Origin: Acidobacteriota bacterium
Lineage (GTDB): Bacteria > Acidobacteriota > Blastocatellia > Pyrinomonadales > Pyrinomonadaceae
NCBI GenBank assembly: GCA_020200235.1
Contig: JAIVJC010000042.1
Coordinates: forward strand, 1 to 34,133
Direction: 5' to 3'
Length of the DNA stretch: 34,133 bases
Shown here: piece after piece, positions 7,144 to 14,250 of the stretch
Position numbering within the stretch: the stretch's first letter is position 1
Layout: the number at the start of each line of letters is the position of its first letter
Position numbers and translations under genes: made by a program
Notes under the pieces: model-generated
Told to the model about the DNA's origin: nothing
Databases searched by the model: none
Seen by the model: the letters and a program-made list of their open reading frames with translations, nothing else

Positions 7144-8542
7144 GGGTTGGTTACTCTCCTTGAATGTGAGACCCGCGTTAACTGGCGGGGCGCGGGGCGG
7201 GGTTGTCAAAAACGAGTCCGATGCTCTTGTATGTCACGAGTTACCGCAAGCGCGCTGGCCCGCGCGCGATGAAGCGGCGCGCGCTCTACTCTTCCAACCC
7301 TTGCGCGTCGGCGCGACGACGTTAGAGCAACGCACGTGGGTCCCCGCGATGGTTCCGTGGCGCGCGACCGACGACGGCTTCGTCACGAGAGAGAACCTCG
7401 ATTGGTACGCGCGCTTCGCCGAGGGGCGGCCCGGCGCGATCGTGGTCGAGGCGACGGGCGTGCGCGACATCCCTTCGGGACCGCTGCTGCGCATCGGTCA
7501 CGACCGCTTCGTCCCGGGCTTGCGCGAGCTGGTCGCGGCGGTGCGGCGCGCGAGCGGCGGGCGCACGCGACTCTTCATACAGATCATCGACTTCCTCTCC
7601 GTCAAGCGCCGCCCCGAAAAATCGAAATACTTCGCGCGCTTCCTCAACCTCGAAGACCGGCACCGCCGCGCGTTAGCCTCTGCGACCCGCGACGAAAGCT
7701 GGACGAAAGCGGGCGACGCGAGCGTGCGCTCGTTCCTCGCCGAAGCCGCGGACGAGTTGATCGAGAAAGTTTTGGACGCGCGCGAGCTGGAAACATTGCA
7801 GAAGGGCTACCGCGAGCGCGTGACCGACACGCACCTCGCGCACGTCGAGGAACTCCCGCGCGTGCTGCCCCGCATCTTCGCCGACGCCGCGCGGCGCGCG
7901 CGCGAGGCGGGCTTCGACGGGGTGGAGCTGCACTACGCGCACGCCTACACGATGGCTTCGTTCCTCTCCGCCCTGAACGACCGCGCGGACGGCTACGGCG
8001 GCACGAGAGAGATGCGCGTGAGGCTCCCGCTCGAAGTTTTCGCGGCGGTGCGCGCGGCGGTCGGCGCGGACTACACGCAGCCGAAGGTCGGCGCGGCCGT
8101 TTACCCCTACACGGGCGAGAGCGGCTACGAGTGCATGCCGACGGTGCTCTCGGACGCGCGCGGTCCCTTCGGTCGCAGCCTCCCTCTGGTCGCCGCCATC
8201 AAGCGCGCCGTCAACGACGAGGGCTTCGCCACGCCCGTCGTCGCCGCGGGCGGCATCTCGACGTTCGATCAGGCGGAGGGGGTCTTGCGGCGCGGCGAGG
8301 CGGACATCGTCGGCGCGGCGCGGCAGTCGCTCGCCGACCCCGACTGGTTCCTGAAAGTGAAGCTCGGTCGCGGGGGAGAAGTGCGCCGCTGCACCTACAC
8401 GAACTACTGCGAGGCGCTCGATCAGGCGCACAAGCAGGTGACGTGCAAGCTCTGGGATCGCGCCGCGCTCGACGAGCCCGGCGTCGAGCGAAGCTCCGAC
8501 GGTCGCCGCCGCCTGCTGCCACCGAAGTGGGAAGGGAAGTGA
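7142..8542 (+). CDS. Old yellow enzyme family NAD(P)H:flavin oxidoreductase
   Basis: FMN-dependent TIM-barrel oxidoreductase. Recognisable segments are LLFQPLRVGATTLEQRTWVPAM at the barrel start, VVEATGVRDIPSG, GFDGVELHYAHAYTMASFLSALNDRADGYGG (substrate/FMN histidines), and PVVAAGGIST...GEADIVGAARQSLADPDW (phosphate binding). It has a cysteine-bearing tail RRCTYTNYC...QVTCKLWD. The homologous region begins near 7290. The start is uncertain: ATG 7142 or GTG 7166 are possible, neither has a good ribosome binding site, and 7142 overlaps the TIR-KAP start on the other strand. It converges on the FAD monooxygenase gene across a perfect 31-bp hairpin. In anthraniloyl-CoA monooxygenase/reductase such a domain is fused C-terminally to an FAD monooxygenase, so this may be a separated reductase partner; that is inference. 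Confidence 0.85.
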   Translation: MGWLLSLNVRPALTGGARGGVVKNESDALVCHELPQARWPARDEAARALLFQPLRVGATTLEQRTWVPAMVPWRATDDGFVTRENLDWYARFAEGRPGAIVVEATGVRDIPSGPLLRIGHDRFVPGLRELVAAVRRASGGRTRLFIQIIDFLSVKRRPEKSKYFARFLNLEDRHRRALASATRDESWTKAGDASVRSFLAEAADELIEKVLDARELETLQKGYRERVTDTHLAHVEELPRVLPRIFADAARRAREAGFDGVELHYAHAYTMASFLSALNDRADGYGGTREMRVRLPLEVFAAVRAAVGADYTQPKVGAAVYPYTGESGYECMPTVLSDARGPFGRSLPLVAAIKRAVNDEGFATPVVAAGGISTFDQAEGVLRRGEADIVGAARQSLADPDWFLKVKLGRGGEVRRCTYTNYCEALDQAHKQVTCKLWDRAALDEPGVERSSDGRRRLLPPKWEGK

Positions 8543-8625
8543 AAACGATGAAGTAGGAACGATGAACGATGAATGAAAGCGGCTGTCTTTCAGTTCATCG
8601 TTCATCGTTCCTACTTCATCGTTTC
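8541..8625. repeat. Heptad-phased hairpin (word CGATGAA), 31-bp perfect stem
   Basis: Positions 8543-8573 are the exact reverse complement of 8594-8624, built from the 7-bp units CGATGAA and GTAGGAA. It sits between two convergent genes and overlaps both ends: the oxidoreductase stop (8540-8542) touches the left arm, and the monooxygenase stop (8611-8613) lies inside the right arm, so its last residues ETMK are repeat-encoded. It could also act as a two-way terminator, though there is no U-tract. Confidence 0.9.
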
Positions 8626-9744
8626 CTTTGCTGCTTCATAAGCGGCGACGAACGCGGGGTCGCGTCGGCGCAGGCTCTCGTGGGTGATCCGCTTGCTGCG
8701 CGTCATCAGGCTGTAGGCGAAGGGCAGCGGCGCGAGGTGGACGTAGTCCCTCATGTTCTCGAACCAGACGAGGCTCTCGTAAGCCGCGCGCTGGTACTCC
8801 TCGATGACGGGCTTGCGCTCCCGCTCGAACTCCGCGAGCGCCGCGCGCATGTCCCGCCCCCGCCCGAAACACTTGTGAAGTGCGATTGAATCTTCGAGCG
8901 CGAGCTTCGTGCCCGACCCGATGGAGAAGTGCGCCGTGTGCAAGGCGTCTCCGAGCAGCACGACGTTCTCGAAACTCCAGCGGGCGTTCCTCACGAGCAG
9001 GAAGTTGATCCACTTCGAGTTGTTCGACAGCAGCTCGTGCCCTCCCAAGTCACTCGCGAAGACCCCGGCGAGGTACGAGCGCGCCTCCTCGTCCGACTTC
9101 GACGCGAAGCCGGCCGCCCCCCACGTCGCCGGATCGCACTCGACGATGAACGTGCTCGTTAGCGAGTCGAACTTGTAGGAGTGTGCGGCGAAGACCCCGT
9201 CGCCCGTCTCGCGGAAGGTAAGCGTGAGCCCGTGGAAGAGGCGGCGCGTGCCGAACCAGACGTACTTGTTCGAGCGCACGCTCAAATCGGGCTCGAAGCG
9301 GTCGCGGTAGCGCTCGCGCGCCCCGCTGTTGACGCCGTCCGCGCCGACCAGCAGATCGCAGTCGCGCAACGCGTCGACGCCGGCGACGTTCGTCTCGAAG
9401 CGCAGATCGACGCCGAGCTGTCGGCAGCGATCCTGCAGGATGTGCAGCAGCTTGATGCGCGCGATGCCGGAGAACTTGTTGCCGCGGATCGTGATCCGCT
9501 CGCCGCGATGCACCACGTCCACGTTGTCCCAGTTCGTGAAGGCGCGCGTGATCTCGTCGTGGCTCGGCTCGTCGCTGTCGCGCAGGTAGGAGAGCGTCTT
9601 GTCTGAGAAGACGACGCCCCAGCCGAAGGTCGAATCCTTCGCGTTGCGCTCGTAGACCGCGACCTCGTGCGAGGCGTCCGACTTCTTCATCAGGAGCGCG
9701 AAGTAGAGCCCGGCGGGCCCCGCGCCGATGACGTTGATTTTCAT
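8611..9744 (-). CDS. FAD monooxygenase, anthraniloyl-CoA / salicylyl-CoA hydroxylase type (monooxygenase half only)
   Basis: Flavoprotein hydroxylase of 377 residues. The N-terminal Rossmann motif GAGPAGLYFA (residues 6-15), the LLVGADGVNS motif near 160, and the GDALHTAHFSIGSGTKLALEDS motif near 270 are the GxGxxG, DG and GD motifs of group A flavin monooxygenases. The C-terminal run MRDYVHLAPLPFAYSLMTRSKRITHESL resembles the linker region of bifunctional 2-aminobenzoyl-CoA monooxygenase/reductase and salicylyl-CoA 5-hydroxylase. Those proteins continue for another 380 or so residues as an OYE domain; here the gene stops and an OYE-family gene lies next to it on the other strand. The expected reaction is hydroxylation of anthraniloyl-CoA at C5. 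The start ATG 9744 begins the conserved MKINVIGAG; longer readings run into repeat DNA. It is probably co-transcribed with the acyl-CoA dehydrogenase gene. Confidence 0.9.
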   Translation of the reverse strand: MKINVIGAGPAGLYFALLMKKSDASHEVAVYERNAKDSTFGWGVVFSDKTLSYLRDSDEPSHDEITRAFTNWDNVDVVHRGERITIRGNKFSGIARIKLLHILQDRCRQLGVDLRFETNVAGVDALRDCDLLVGADGVNSGARERYRDRFEPDLSVRSNKYVWFGTRRLFHGLTLTFRETGDGVFAAHSYKFDSLTSTFIVECDPATWGAAGFASKSDEEARSYLAGVFASDLGGHELLSNNSKWINFLLVRNARWSFENVVLLGDALHTAHFSIGSGTKLALEDSIALHKCFGRGRDMRAALAEFERERKPVIEEYQRAAYESLVWFENMRDYVHLAPLPFAYSLMTRSKRITHESLRRRDPAFVAAYEAAKETMK

Positions 9745-9750
9745 CAGACA

Positions 9751-9867
9751 GTCCGTGGTCAGTTGTCCGTGGTCAGTTGTTGGCGCTGTTCCGGCGTGAG
9801 CTTTCGATCCCGGCACCCAAACCCTCGGATCACAAGCGACGGACAACTGACCACGGACAACTGACAG
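9751..9867. repeat. Heptad-phased hairpin (words GTCAGTT + GTCCGTG)
   Basis: The left arm 9751-9779 and right arm 9841-9867 are complementary arrays of alternating 7-bp units GTCAGTT and GTCCGTG; 9758-9779 pairs with 9844-9865 without mismatch. The loop is about 60 bp. The right arm ends 2 bp before the acyl-CoA dehydrogenase stop codon. The same word occurs at 12439-12552 and 14136-14249. Confidence 0.9.
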
Positions 9868-9869
9868 TT

Positions 9870-11054
9870 TTATTCCTTCAACAACTCCCGCGCGATGATC
9901 AGTTTTTGAATCTCGGAGGTGCCTTCGTAGATGCGCAGGGCGCGCACGTCGCGGTAGAGGCGCTCGACGACCGAGCCGCGGACGAGCCCCGCGCCGCCGT
10001 GAATCTGGAGGGCGTCGTCGATGACGCGCTGCGCGGCTTCGGTGGCGTAGAGCTTCGCCTCGCTCGCCGCGCGCGTCAGGTCTGACTGGTGGAGCGTCTC
10101 GTCGCCCTCGCTCAGTTGCGCGTCGCGCAGGTGCGCCGCGTGGTAGACGAGCAGGCGCGCGGCGTCGAGCTCGGTCGCCATCTCGGCGAGCTTCGCCTGC
10201 GTGAGCTGGTAGGACGAGAGCGGCGCGCCGAACTGCCGGCGGCGCTTGGCGTGCGCGACCGCCTCGTCGAGCGCGCGCCGCGCCATGCCGCAGGCAGCCG
10301 CGCCGACCGACGGGCGGAAGACGTTCATCGTCCGCATCGCGAGGCGGTGCCCGTCGCCCTCGCCGCCGACACGATCCTCGGCGGGGACGCGCAGGTTCTT
10401 GAACTCGATCTCGCCGATGGGGTGCGCGCCCAGGAGCCGCGTGCGCTCGCGCAAGCTGAAGCCGGGCATCTTCGGGCTCACGACGAACGCCGACATCTCG
10501 GCGCGACCGTCGGCGCGCGTGCCCGTGCGCGCGAAGACCGTGTAGAAGTCCGCGACGCCCGCGTTAGAGATGAGGTGCTTGCGGCCGTCGAGGACGTAGG
10601 CGTCGCCGTCGAGCCGCGCCGTGGTCGTGATGGACGAAACGTCCGAGCCCGCTTCCGGCTCGGTGAGCGCGAAGGCGGCGACCGCCCTGCCCGCCGCGGC
10701 GCGCGCCACCCAGAACTCGCGCACGTGCTCGGGCGCGGCGAGGCTCACGGCGTAAGTGCCCAGGCCCTGCATGACGAAGGCGGCGTCGGCGAGCGCGGAC
10801 GAGTAAGCCAGCTCCTCGCGCACGAGGCAGAGCGAGCGCACGTCGAGCCGCGCGTCAGGGCGCGAGCGGACGGCGAAGCGCAGCAGGTCAGCCTCGGCGA
10901 GCAGCGCGACGAGCGCGCGGAAGTCTTCGTCCGAGGCGCCCTCGGCTTGCGCGGCGTAGGGCTCGATCTCGCGCCAGACGAAGCTCGCCACGCTCGCCGC
11001 CAGCCGACGGTGCTCGTCGCCGAAAAACGGACTCTGTCCGATGAATCGATCCAT
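9870..11054 (-). CDS. Acyl-CoA dehydrogenase
   Basis: FAD-dependent acyl-CoA dehydrogenase of 394 residues, the usual size. Seen are FALTEPEAGSDVSSI (FAD/substrate loop), the middle beta domain ending near EIEFKNLRVPAEDRVG, and the C-terminal helical domain with RRRQFGAPLSSYQ, QIHGGAGLVRGSVVERLYRDVRALRIYEGTSEIQ; the glutamate of YEGTSE is the usual catalytic base. It would oxidise an alicyclic or short-chain acyl-CoA downstream of the dearomatising monooxygenase. The start is ATG 11054 (MDRFIGQSPFF); upstream extension is repeat DNA. Neighbours on the same strand are crotonases, RidA and SDR genes, consistent with a beta-oxidation-like lower pathway. Confidence 0.93.
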   Translation of the reverse strand: MDRFIGQSPFFGDEHRRLAASVASFVWREIEPYAAQAEGASDEDFRALVALLAEADLLRFAVRSRPDARLDVRSLCLVREELAYSSALADAAFVMQGLGTYAVSLAAPEHVREFWVARAAAGRAVAAFALTEPEAGSDVSSITTTARLDGDAYVLDGRKHLISNAGVADFYTVFARTGTRADGRAEMSAFVVSPKMPGFSLRERTRLLGAHPIGEIEFKNLRVPAEDRVGGEGDGHRLAMRTMNVFRPSVGAAACGMARRALDEAVAHAKRRRQFGAPLSSYQLTQAKLAEMATELDAARLLVYHAAHLRDAQLSEGDETLHQSDLTRAASEAKLYATEAAQRVIDDALQIHGGAGLVRGSVVERLYRDVRALRIYEGTSEIQKLIIARELLKE

Positions 11055-11062
11055 GGCGAATA

Positions 11063-11137
11063 AGTCTGGAGTCTGAAGTCGAGAGTCTAGAGCCAAAACT
11101 CATTCCGACTGATGACTCTAGACTTCAGACTCCGGGC
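11063..11137. repeat. Heptad-phased hairpin (word AGTCTGA)
   Basis: The left arm 11063-11094 uses units AGTCTGG, AGTCTGA, AGTCGAG and AGTCTAG. The right arm 11114-11137 is the reverse complement, with a 13-bp perfect core. The stop codon of the downstream-strand crotonase (11118-11120) is inside the right arm, and its last residues PESEV are repeat-encoded. Confidence 0.85.
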
Positions 11138-11942
11138 TTTCTCCCACCACTCCTTTGAATCGCGGCGCGCGCTTGGCGGCGAAGGCTTCGTAGGCTTCGC
11201 GGAAGTCGGGGTGCTGCATGCACAGGCTTTGCGCCTGCGCCTCCCATTCGAGCGCGGTGTCGAGCGAGACGTGCATCTCGCGGTTGAGCAGCTCCTTCGT
11301 CATGGCGAGCCCGAAGGCGGGACCCTGCGCGAGACGTTCTGCGAGCGCGCGCGTCTCTTCGGCGAGAGAGTCGGCGGCGACGACGCGGTTGTAGAGTCCG
11401 ATCCGCTCGGCTTCGCGCGCGGTGATGAAATCGCCGGTGTAGAGCAGCTCGGTCGCCTTCGCGAGACCGACGAAGCGCGGGAGCAGGAACGCCGCGCCCA
11501 TGTCGGCGCCCGAGAGGCCGACGCGGACGAACAGGAAAGCGATCTTCGCGTCCTCCGACGCGACTCTCAGATCGGCGGCGAGCGCGATGCACGCGCCCGC
11601 GCCCGCGACCGTCCCGTTCAGGGAAGCGACGACGGGCTTGCGCAAGAGCCGCATGTTGCGGATCAGCTCGCAGGTCAGCCGCGTAAATTCCAGATGACCG
11701 GAAACGTCGAGCGTCTGGAGGTCTGCGATGATGTCGCGCACGTCGCCGCCCGAGCAGAAGGCGCGCCCCGCGCCCGTGACGACGACGGCGCGCACCGAGT
11801 CGTCCGACTGCAACGCCGCGAAAGCACGGGTCAGCTCGCCGTAGACCTCGAACGTGAGCGCGTTCAGCCGCTCGGGTCGGTTCAGCGTGATCCACGCCAC
11901 GCCCTCGCGCGCCTCGTAGAGAAAACTTTTCGGAGCAAACAT
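11118..11942 (-). CDS. Crotonase family protein, PaaG-like
   Basis: Enoyl-CoA hydratase/isomerase superfamily, 274 residues. It has the oxyanion-hole segments AFCSGGDVRDI (about residues 61-71) and LNGTVAGAGACIALAADLRVA (about 108-128). In the segment that normally carries the first catalytic glutamate it reads FLFVRVGLSGADMGAAFLLPR, lacking that glutamate and placing an aspartate as in PaaG-type isomerases (FPRVGLVPDSG). It is therefore more likely an isomerase, hydrolase or lyase acting on a CoA-bound ring or dienoyl than a plain hydratase; that is inference from family knowledge. It lies between the acyl-CoA dehydrogenase and ridA on the same strand. Confidence 0.88.
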   Translation of the reverse strand: MFAPKSFLYEAREGVAWITLNRPERLNALTFEVYGELTRAFAALQSDDSVRAVVVTGAGRAFCSGGDVRDIIADLQTLDVSGHLEFTRLTCELIRNMRLLRKPVVASLNGTVAGAGACIALAADLRVASEDAKIAFLFVRVGLSGADMGAAFLLPRFVGLAKATELLYTGDFITAREAERIGLYNRVVAADSLAEETRALAERLAQGPAFGLAMTKELLNREMHVSLDTALEWEAQAQSLCMQHPDFREAYEAFAAKRAPRFKGVVGESPESEV

Positions 11943-11949
11943 AAATGCC

Positions 11950-12023
11950 GTGACAGGTAAACCGCGAGGTGTGACAGGAACGAACCGATTTTATCCTGTC
12001 ACCCGTCACCTGTCACTTGTCAC
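11950..12023. repeat. Heptad-phased hairpin (word CTGTCAC)
   Basis: The right arm 11995-12023 has four tandem units (CTGTCAC, CCGTCAC, CTGTCAC, TTGTCAC). The left arm 11950-11978 has their reverse complement with two degenerate inner units. A further GTCAC unit overlaps the ridA stop codon at 12037-12039. Confidence 0.8.
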
Positions 12024-12036
12024 GGTAGTTCATTCG

Positions 12037-12438
12037 TCACGGCAGTACGGCGGTCGCCTCGATCTCGACCTTCGCGCCGTCTTCGAGCAGGCTCTTGACC
12101 TCGACGAGCGACATCGCCGGGAAGTGCCGCCCCATCAGCGCGCGCCAGCGCGTGCCGATCTCTGACGCCCTCGCGCTGTACTCGCGCTTGTCCGTGACGT
12201 AGACGGTGACGCGCGCGATCTGATCGGGCGCGCCGCCCGCCTCGCGGACTACGGCGACGACGTTTTCGAGCGCGCGCGCGAACTGCTCGACGAAATCATC
12301 ACTGGTGAGTTTCTGATTCTCGTCCCAGCCGATCTGACCCGCGACGAAGAGCAGGCGCCCGCCCGCCTCCGCCAGCACGCCGTTGGCGTACCCGCGCGGG
12401 CGACCCAAGCGTTCGGGGTTGATGATCTTGAAAGGCAT
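12037..12438 (-). CDS. RidA/YjgF family protein lacking the usual arginine
   Basis: Small trimer-forming Rid-family protein, 133 residues, with the typical course FVAGQIGWDENQKLTSDDFVEQ, ALENVVAVVREAGG, VTVYVTDKREY and the final HFPAMSLVEV...KVEIEATAV. Canonical RidA imine/enamine deaminases carry Arg at the position of Met109 (HFPAR...). Here it is Met, so the classic 2-aminoacrylate activity is unlikely. In an anthraniloyl-CoA cluster a Rid protein could hydrolyse the enamine left after dearomatisation of the amino-substituted ring, releasing ammonia; that is inference. It is flanked by crotonase and SDR genes in the same direction. Confidence 0.9.
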   Translation of the reverse strand: MPFKIINPERLGRPRGYANGVLAEAGGRLLFVAGQIGWDENQKLTSDDFVEQFARALENVVAVVREAGGAPDQIARVTVYVTDKREYSARASEIGTRWRALMGRHFPAMSLVEVKSLLEDGAKVEIEATAVLP

Positions 12439-12552
12439 TGTCAGTGGTCAGTTGTCCGTGGTCAGTTGATCGGCGATTAATTGACCCGTTCGATTTCGGC
12501 GTCGAGACTGTAAAGAATGGGCCACGGACAACTGACCACTGACAACGGACAG
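12439..12552. repeat. Heptad-phased hairpin (words GTCAGTT + GTCCGTG)
   Basis: The left arm 12439-12468 and right arm 12522-12552 are built of the same 7-bp words as at 9751 and 14136, with a different loop of about 53 bp. It fills the gap between the SDR and ridA genes. Confidence 0.88.
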
Positions 12553-12555
12553 CCT

Positions 12556-13341
12556 TTAGAAAAGCACCGAGCCGCCGTCCACGTTGATCGCCTGACCCGT
12601 GATGCCGCGCCCCTCTTCGGAGGCGAGGAGGAGCGCGACGGCGGCGACCTCTTCCGCGGTGACGAGCCGCCCCTGCGGCGACATGCGCTTGATCGCTTCG
12701 AGCGTTTCGGCGGCGGGGCGCCCCGTCTTGGCTTCGATGTTGGCAAGCGCGCGCGTCGTCATGTCCGTGTCCACGTAGCCGGGGCAGATGGCGTTGACGG
12801 TCACGCCCCTGGTCGCGACTTCGAGCGCGGCCGAGCGCGTCAAGCCCAGCACGCCGTGCTTCGACGCCGCGTAAGCCGCGATGTAGGGCGCGCCGGTCTT
12901 GCCCGCGATCGACGCGACGTTGATGACGCGACCCCAGCCGCGCTCGATCATCCGCGGGAGCGCGGCGCGCGTGCAGTAGAACGTGCCCGACAGGTTGACG
13001 GCGAGGTGGCGCTGCCACATCTCGTCGTCGGTCTTCGAGAGCGGCGCGCTCTCGGCTATCCCGGCGTTGTTGACGAGGATGTCGCACCCGCGCCCGAACT
13101 TTTCGGCGAGCCTCGCGAACGCGCGCCCGACCGACGCCGCGTCGGAAACGTCGCACGCCGCGTGCAGCGTCTCGACGCCGCACTCTTCTTCGATCTCTGA
13201 GGCGACGCGCTCGACCTCCGTCGCCGTGCGCGCGACGAGCGCGACAGCCGCGCCCTCGCGCGCGAACGCCAGCGCGATGGCGCGACCGATGCCGCGCCCG
13301 CCGCCGGTGATGAGTGCGATCTTGCCGTCGAGTTTTTTCAT
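12556..13341 (-). CDS. Short-chain dehydrogenase/reductase, 3-hydroxyacyl-CoA dehydrogenase-like
   Basis: Classical SDR of 261 residues. It shows the cofactor motif TGGGRGIG near residue 12, ACDVSD near 63, NNAG near 90, catalytic Ser in INVASIAG, YAASK (Tyr and Lys) near 156, and CPGYVDTDM. Arg/Ala residues after the first beta strands suggest NAD(P)H but do not decide which. It is probably an oxidoreductase for a ring-derived hydroxy- or oxo-acyl-CoA. The ATG at 13341 overlaps the stop of the upstream crotonase gene (ATGA, 4 bp), so translation is probably coupled. The longer open frame upstream is the crotonase gene read in another frame. Confidence 0.92.
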   Translation of the reverse strand: MKKLDGKIALITGGGRGIGRAIALAFAREGAAVALVARTATEVERVASEIEEECGVETLHAACDVSDAASVGRAFARLAEKFGRGCDILVNNAGIAESAPLSKTDDEMWQRHLAVNLSGTFYCTRAALPRMIERGWGRVINVASIAGKTGAPYIAAYAASKHGVLGLTRSAALEVATRGVTVNAICPGYVDTDMTTRALANIEAKTGRPAAETLEAIKRMSPQGRLVTAEEVAAVALLLASEEGRGITGQAINVDGGSVLF

Positions 13342-14129
13342 CGCTGCTTCGTCGCACCCGTCGAGCGGCGTTCGAGGAAGGCGCGGACTCGCGCGCGCGC
13401 GTCGCGAGACTCGAAGCACTGGAGCTGCGCCTCGGTCTCGTACTGGAGCATCCGGTCGAGGCTCGCGGCGTCGCTCATGTAGACGGCGTGCTTGGCGGCG
13501 GCGATAGCCTGCGGCGGGGCGTCGCGCAGTCGCTCGGCGAGCTTGCGCGTCTCGGCGGCGAGCTCGGCGTCGGCGTGGACGCGGTTGACGAGCCCGAGTT
13601 GGAAAGCGCGCTGCGCGTCTATCGCATCGCCGAGGAAGAACATCTCGCAGGCGAGGTTCGAGGGGAGCGCGCGCGGGATGAAATACGATCCGCCCCAGTC
13701 CGGGTGCAACCCGACTTTGACGAACGACTGGCTGAAGGTCGCCGACGCGGCGGCGACCCGCAGGTCGCACGCGAGCGCGAGGTTGAAGCCCGCGCCGTAT
13801 GCCGCGCCGTTGACCGAAGCGATGACCGGCTTCGTCATCTGCCGCATCGCGTGGACGACGCGCCGCCCCGCGCCGAGCAGGCGCGCGAACTCGTCGGCGT
13901 CCTCCCTACGCATCAGCTCCGCCATGTACTCGACATCAGCGCCGGCGCAGAAGGCGCGGCCCGCGCCGGTGACGACCACGACTCTCACCTCCGCGTCGCT
14001 CCCCGCCTGCTCCAGCGCCTCCGCCAGGTCGCGGCGCATGTGACCGACGAAGGCGTTCAGCTTCTCGGGCCGGTTCAGCGTGACGGTCGCGATCCGGTCG
14101 GCGTATTCGAGCTTGACGTGTTCGTACAT
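13338..14129 (-). CDS. Crotonase family protein, PaaG-like (second copy)
   Basis: Enoyl-CoA hydratase/isomerase superfamily, 263 residues. Oxyanion-hole segments are RAFCAGADVEYM (about 59-70) and VNGAAYGAGFNLALACDLRVA (about 105-125). The active-site segment SFVKVGLHPDWGGSYFIPR has Asp-Trp-Gly in place of the usual catalytic glutamate pair, as in PaaG-like isomerases. It may rearrange an epoxide/oxepin or a cyclic enoyl-CoA. It overlaps the SDR gene by 4 bp, which argues that the two products act in sequence. It diverges strongly from the other two crotonases in the cluster, so it is not a recent duplicate. Confidence 0.9.
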   Translation of the reverse strand: MYEHVKLEYADRIATVTLNRPEKLNAFVGHMRRDLAEALEQAGSDAEVRVVVVTGAGRAFCAGADVEYMAELMRREDADEFARLLGAGRRVVHAMRQMTKPVIASVNGAAYGAGFNLALACDLRVAAASATFSQSFVKVGLHPDWGGSYFIPRALPSNLACEMFFLGDAIDAQRAFQLGLVNRVHADAELAAETRKLAERLRDAPPQAIAAAKHAVYMSDAASLDRMLQYETEAQLQCFESRDARARVRAFLERRSTGATKQR

Positions 14130-14135
14130 AAAAAT

Positions 14136-14249
14136 GTCCGTGGTCAGTTGTCCGTCGTCAGTTGCAGAAACTGTTTAATCTCGGGCTTCGGGCTTGGGCA
14201 CTCAGCCTGTGTATCACAAGCAACTGACAACTGACCACGGACAACTGAC
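14136..14249. repeat. Heptad-phased hairpin (words GTCAGTT + GTCCGTG)
   Basis: Third copy of this word set. The left arm is 14136-14164 and the right arm 14221-14249, with a loop of about 56 bp. The loop ends in ATCACAAGC, also found at the end of the 9751 loop, hinting at common ancestry beyond the arms. The right arm ends 1 bp before the stop codon of the next crotonase. Confidence 0.88.
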
Positions 14250-14250
14250 G

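Noticed and set aside
7144-7209. Start of the TIR-KAP protein at 7209
   Set aside because: No ribosome binding site is seen there, whereas AAGGAG lies at a usable distance before ATG 7143, close to the TIR domain.
8541-8625. Ordinary intrinsic terminator between convergent genes
   Set aside because: The stem is far longer than a terminator needs, has a 7-bp internal period, lacks a T-tract, and a nearly identical element occurs at 28926 in a non-convergent setting. A terminating side effect remains possible.
13342-13770. N-terminal extension of the SDR to 404 residues
   Set aside because: It is the overlapping crotonase gene read in another frame; the SDR fold begins at MKKLDGKIALITGG.
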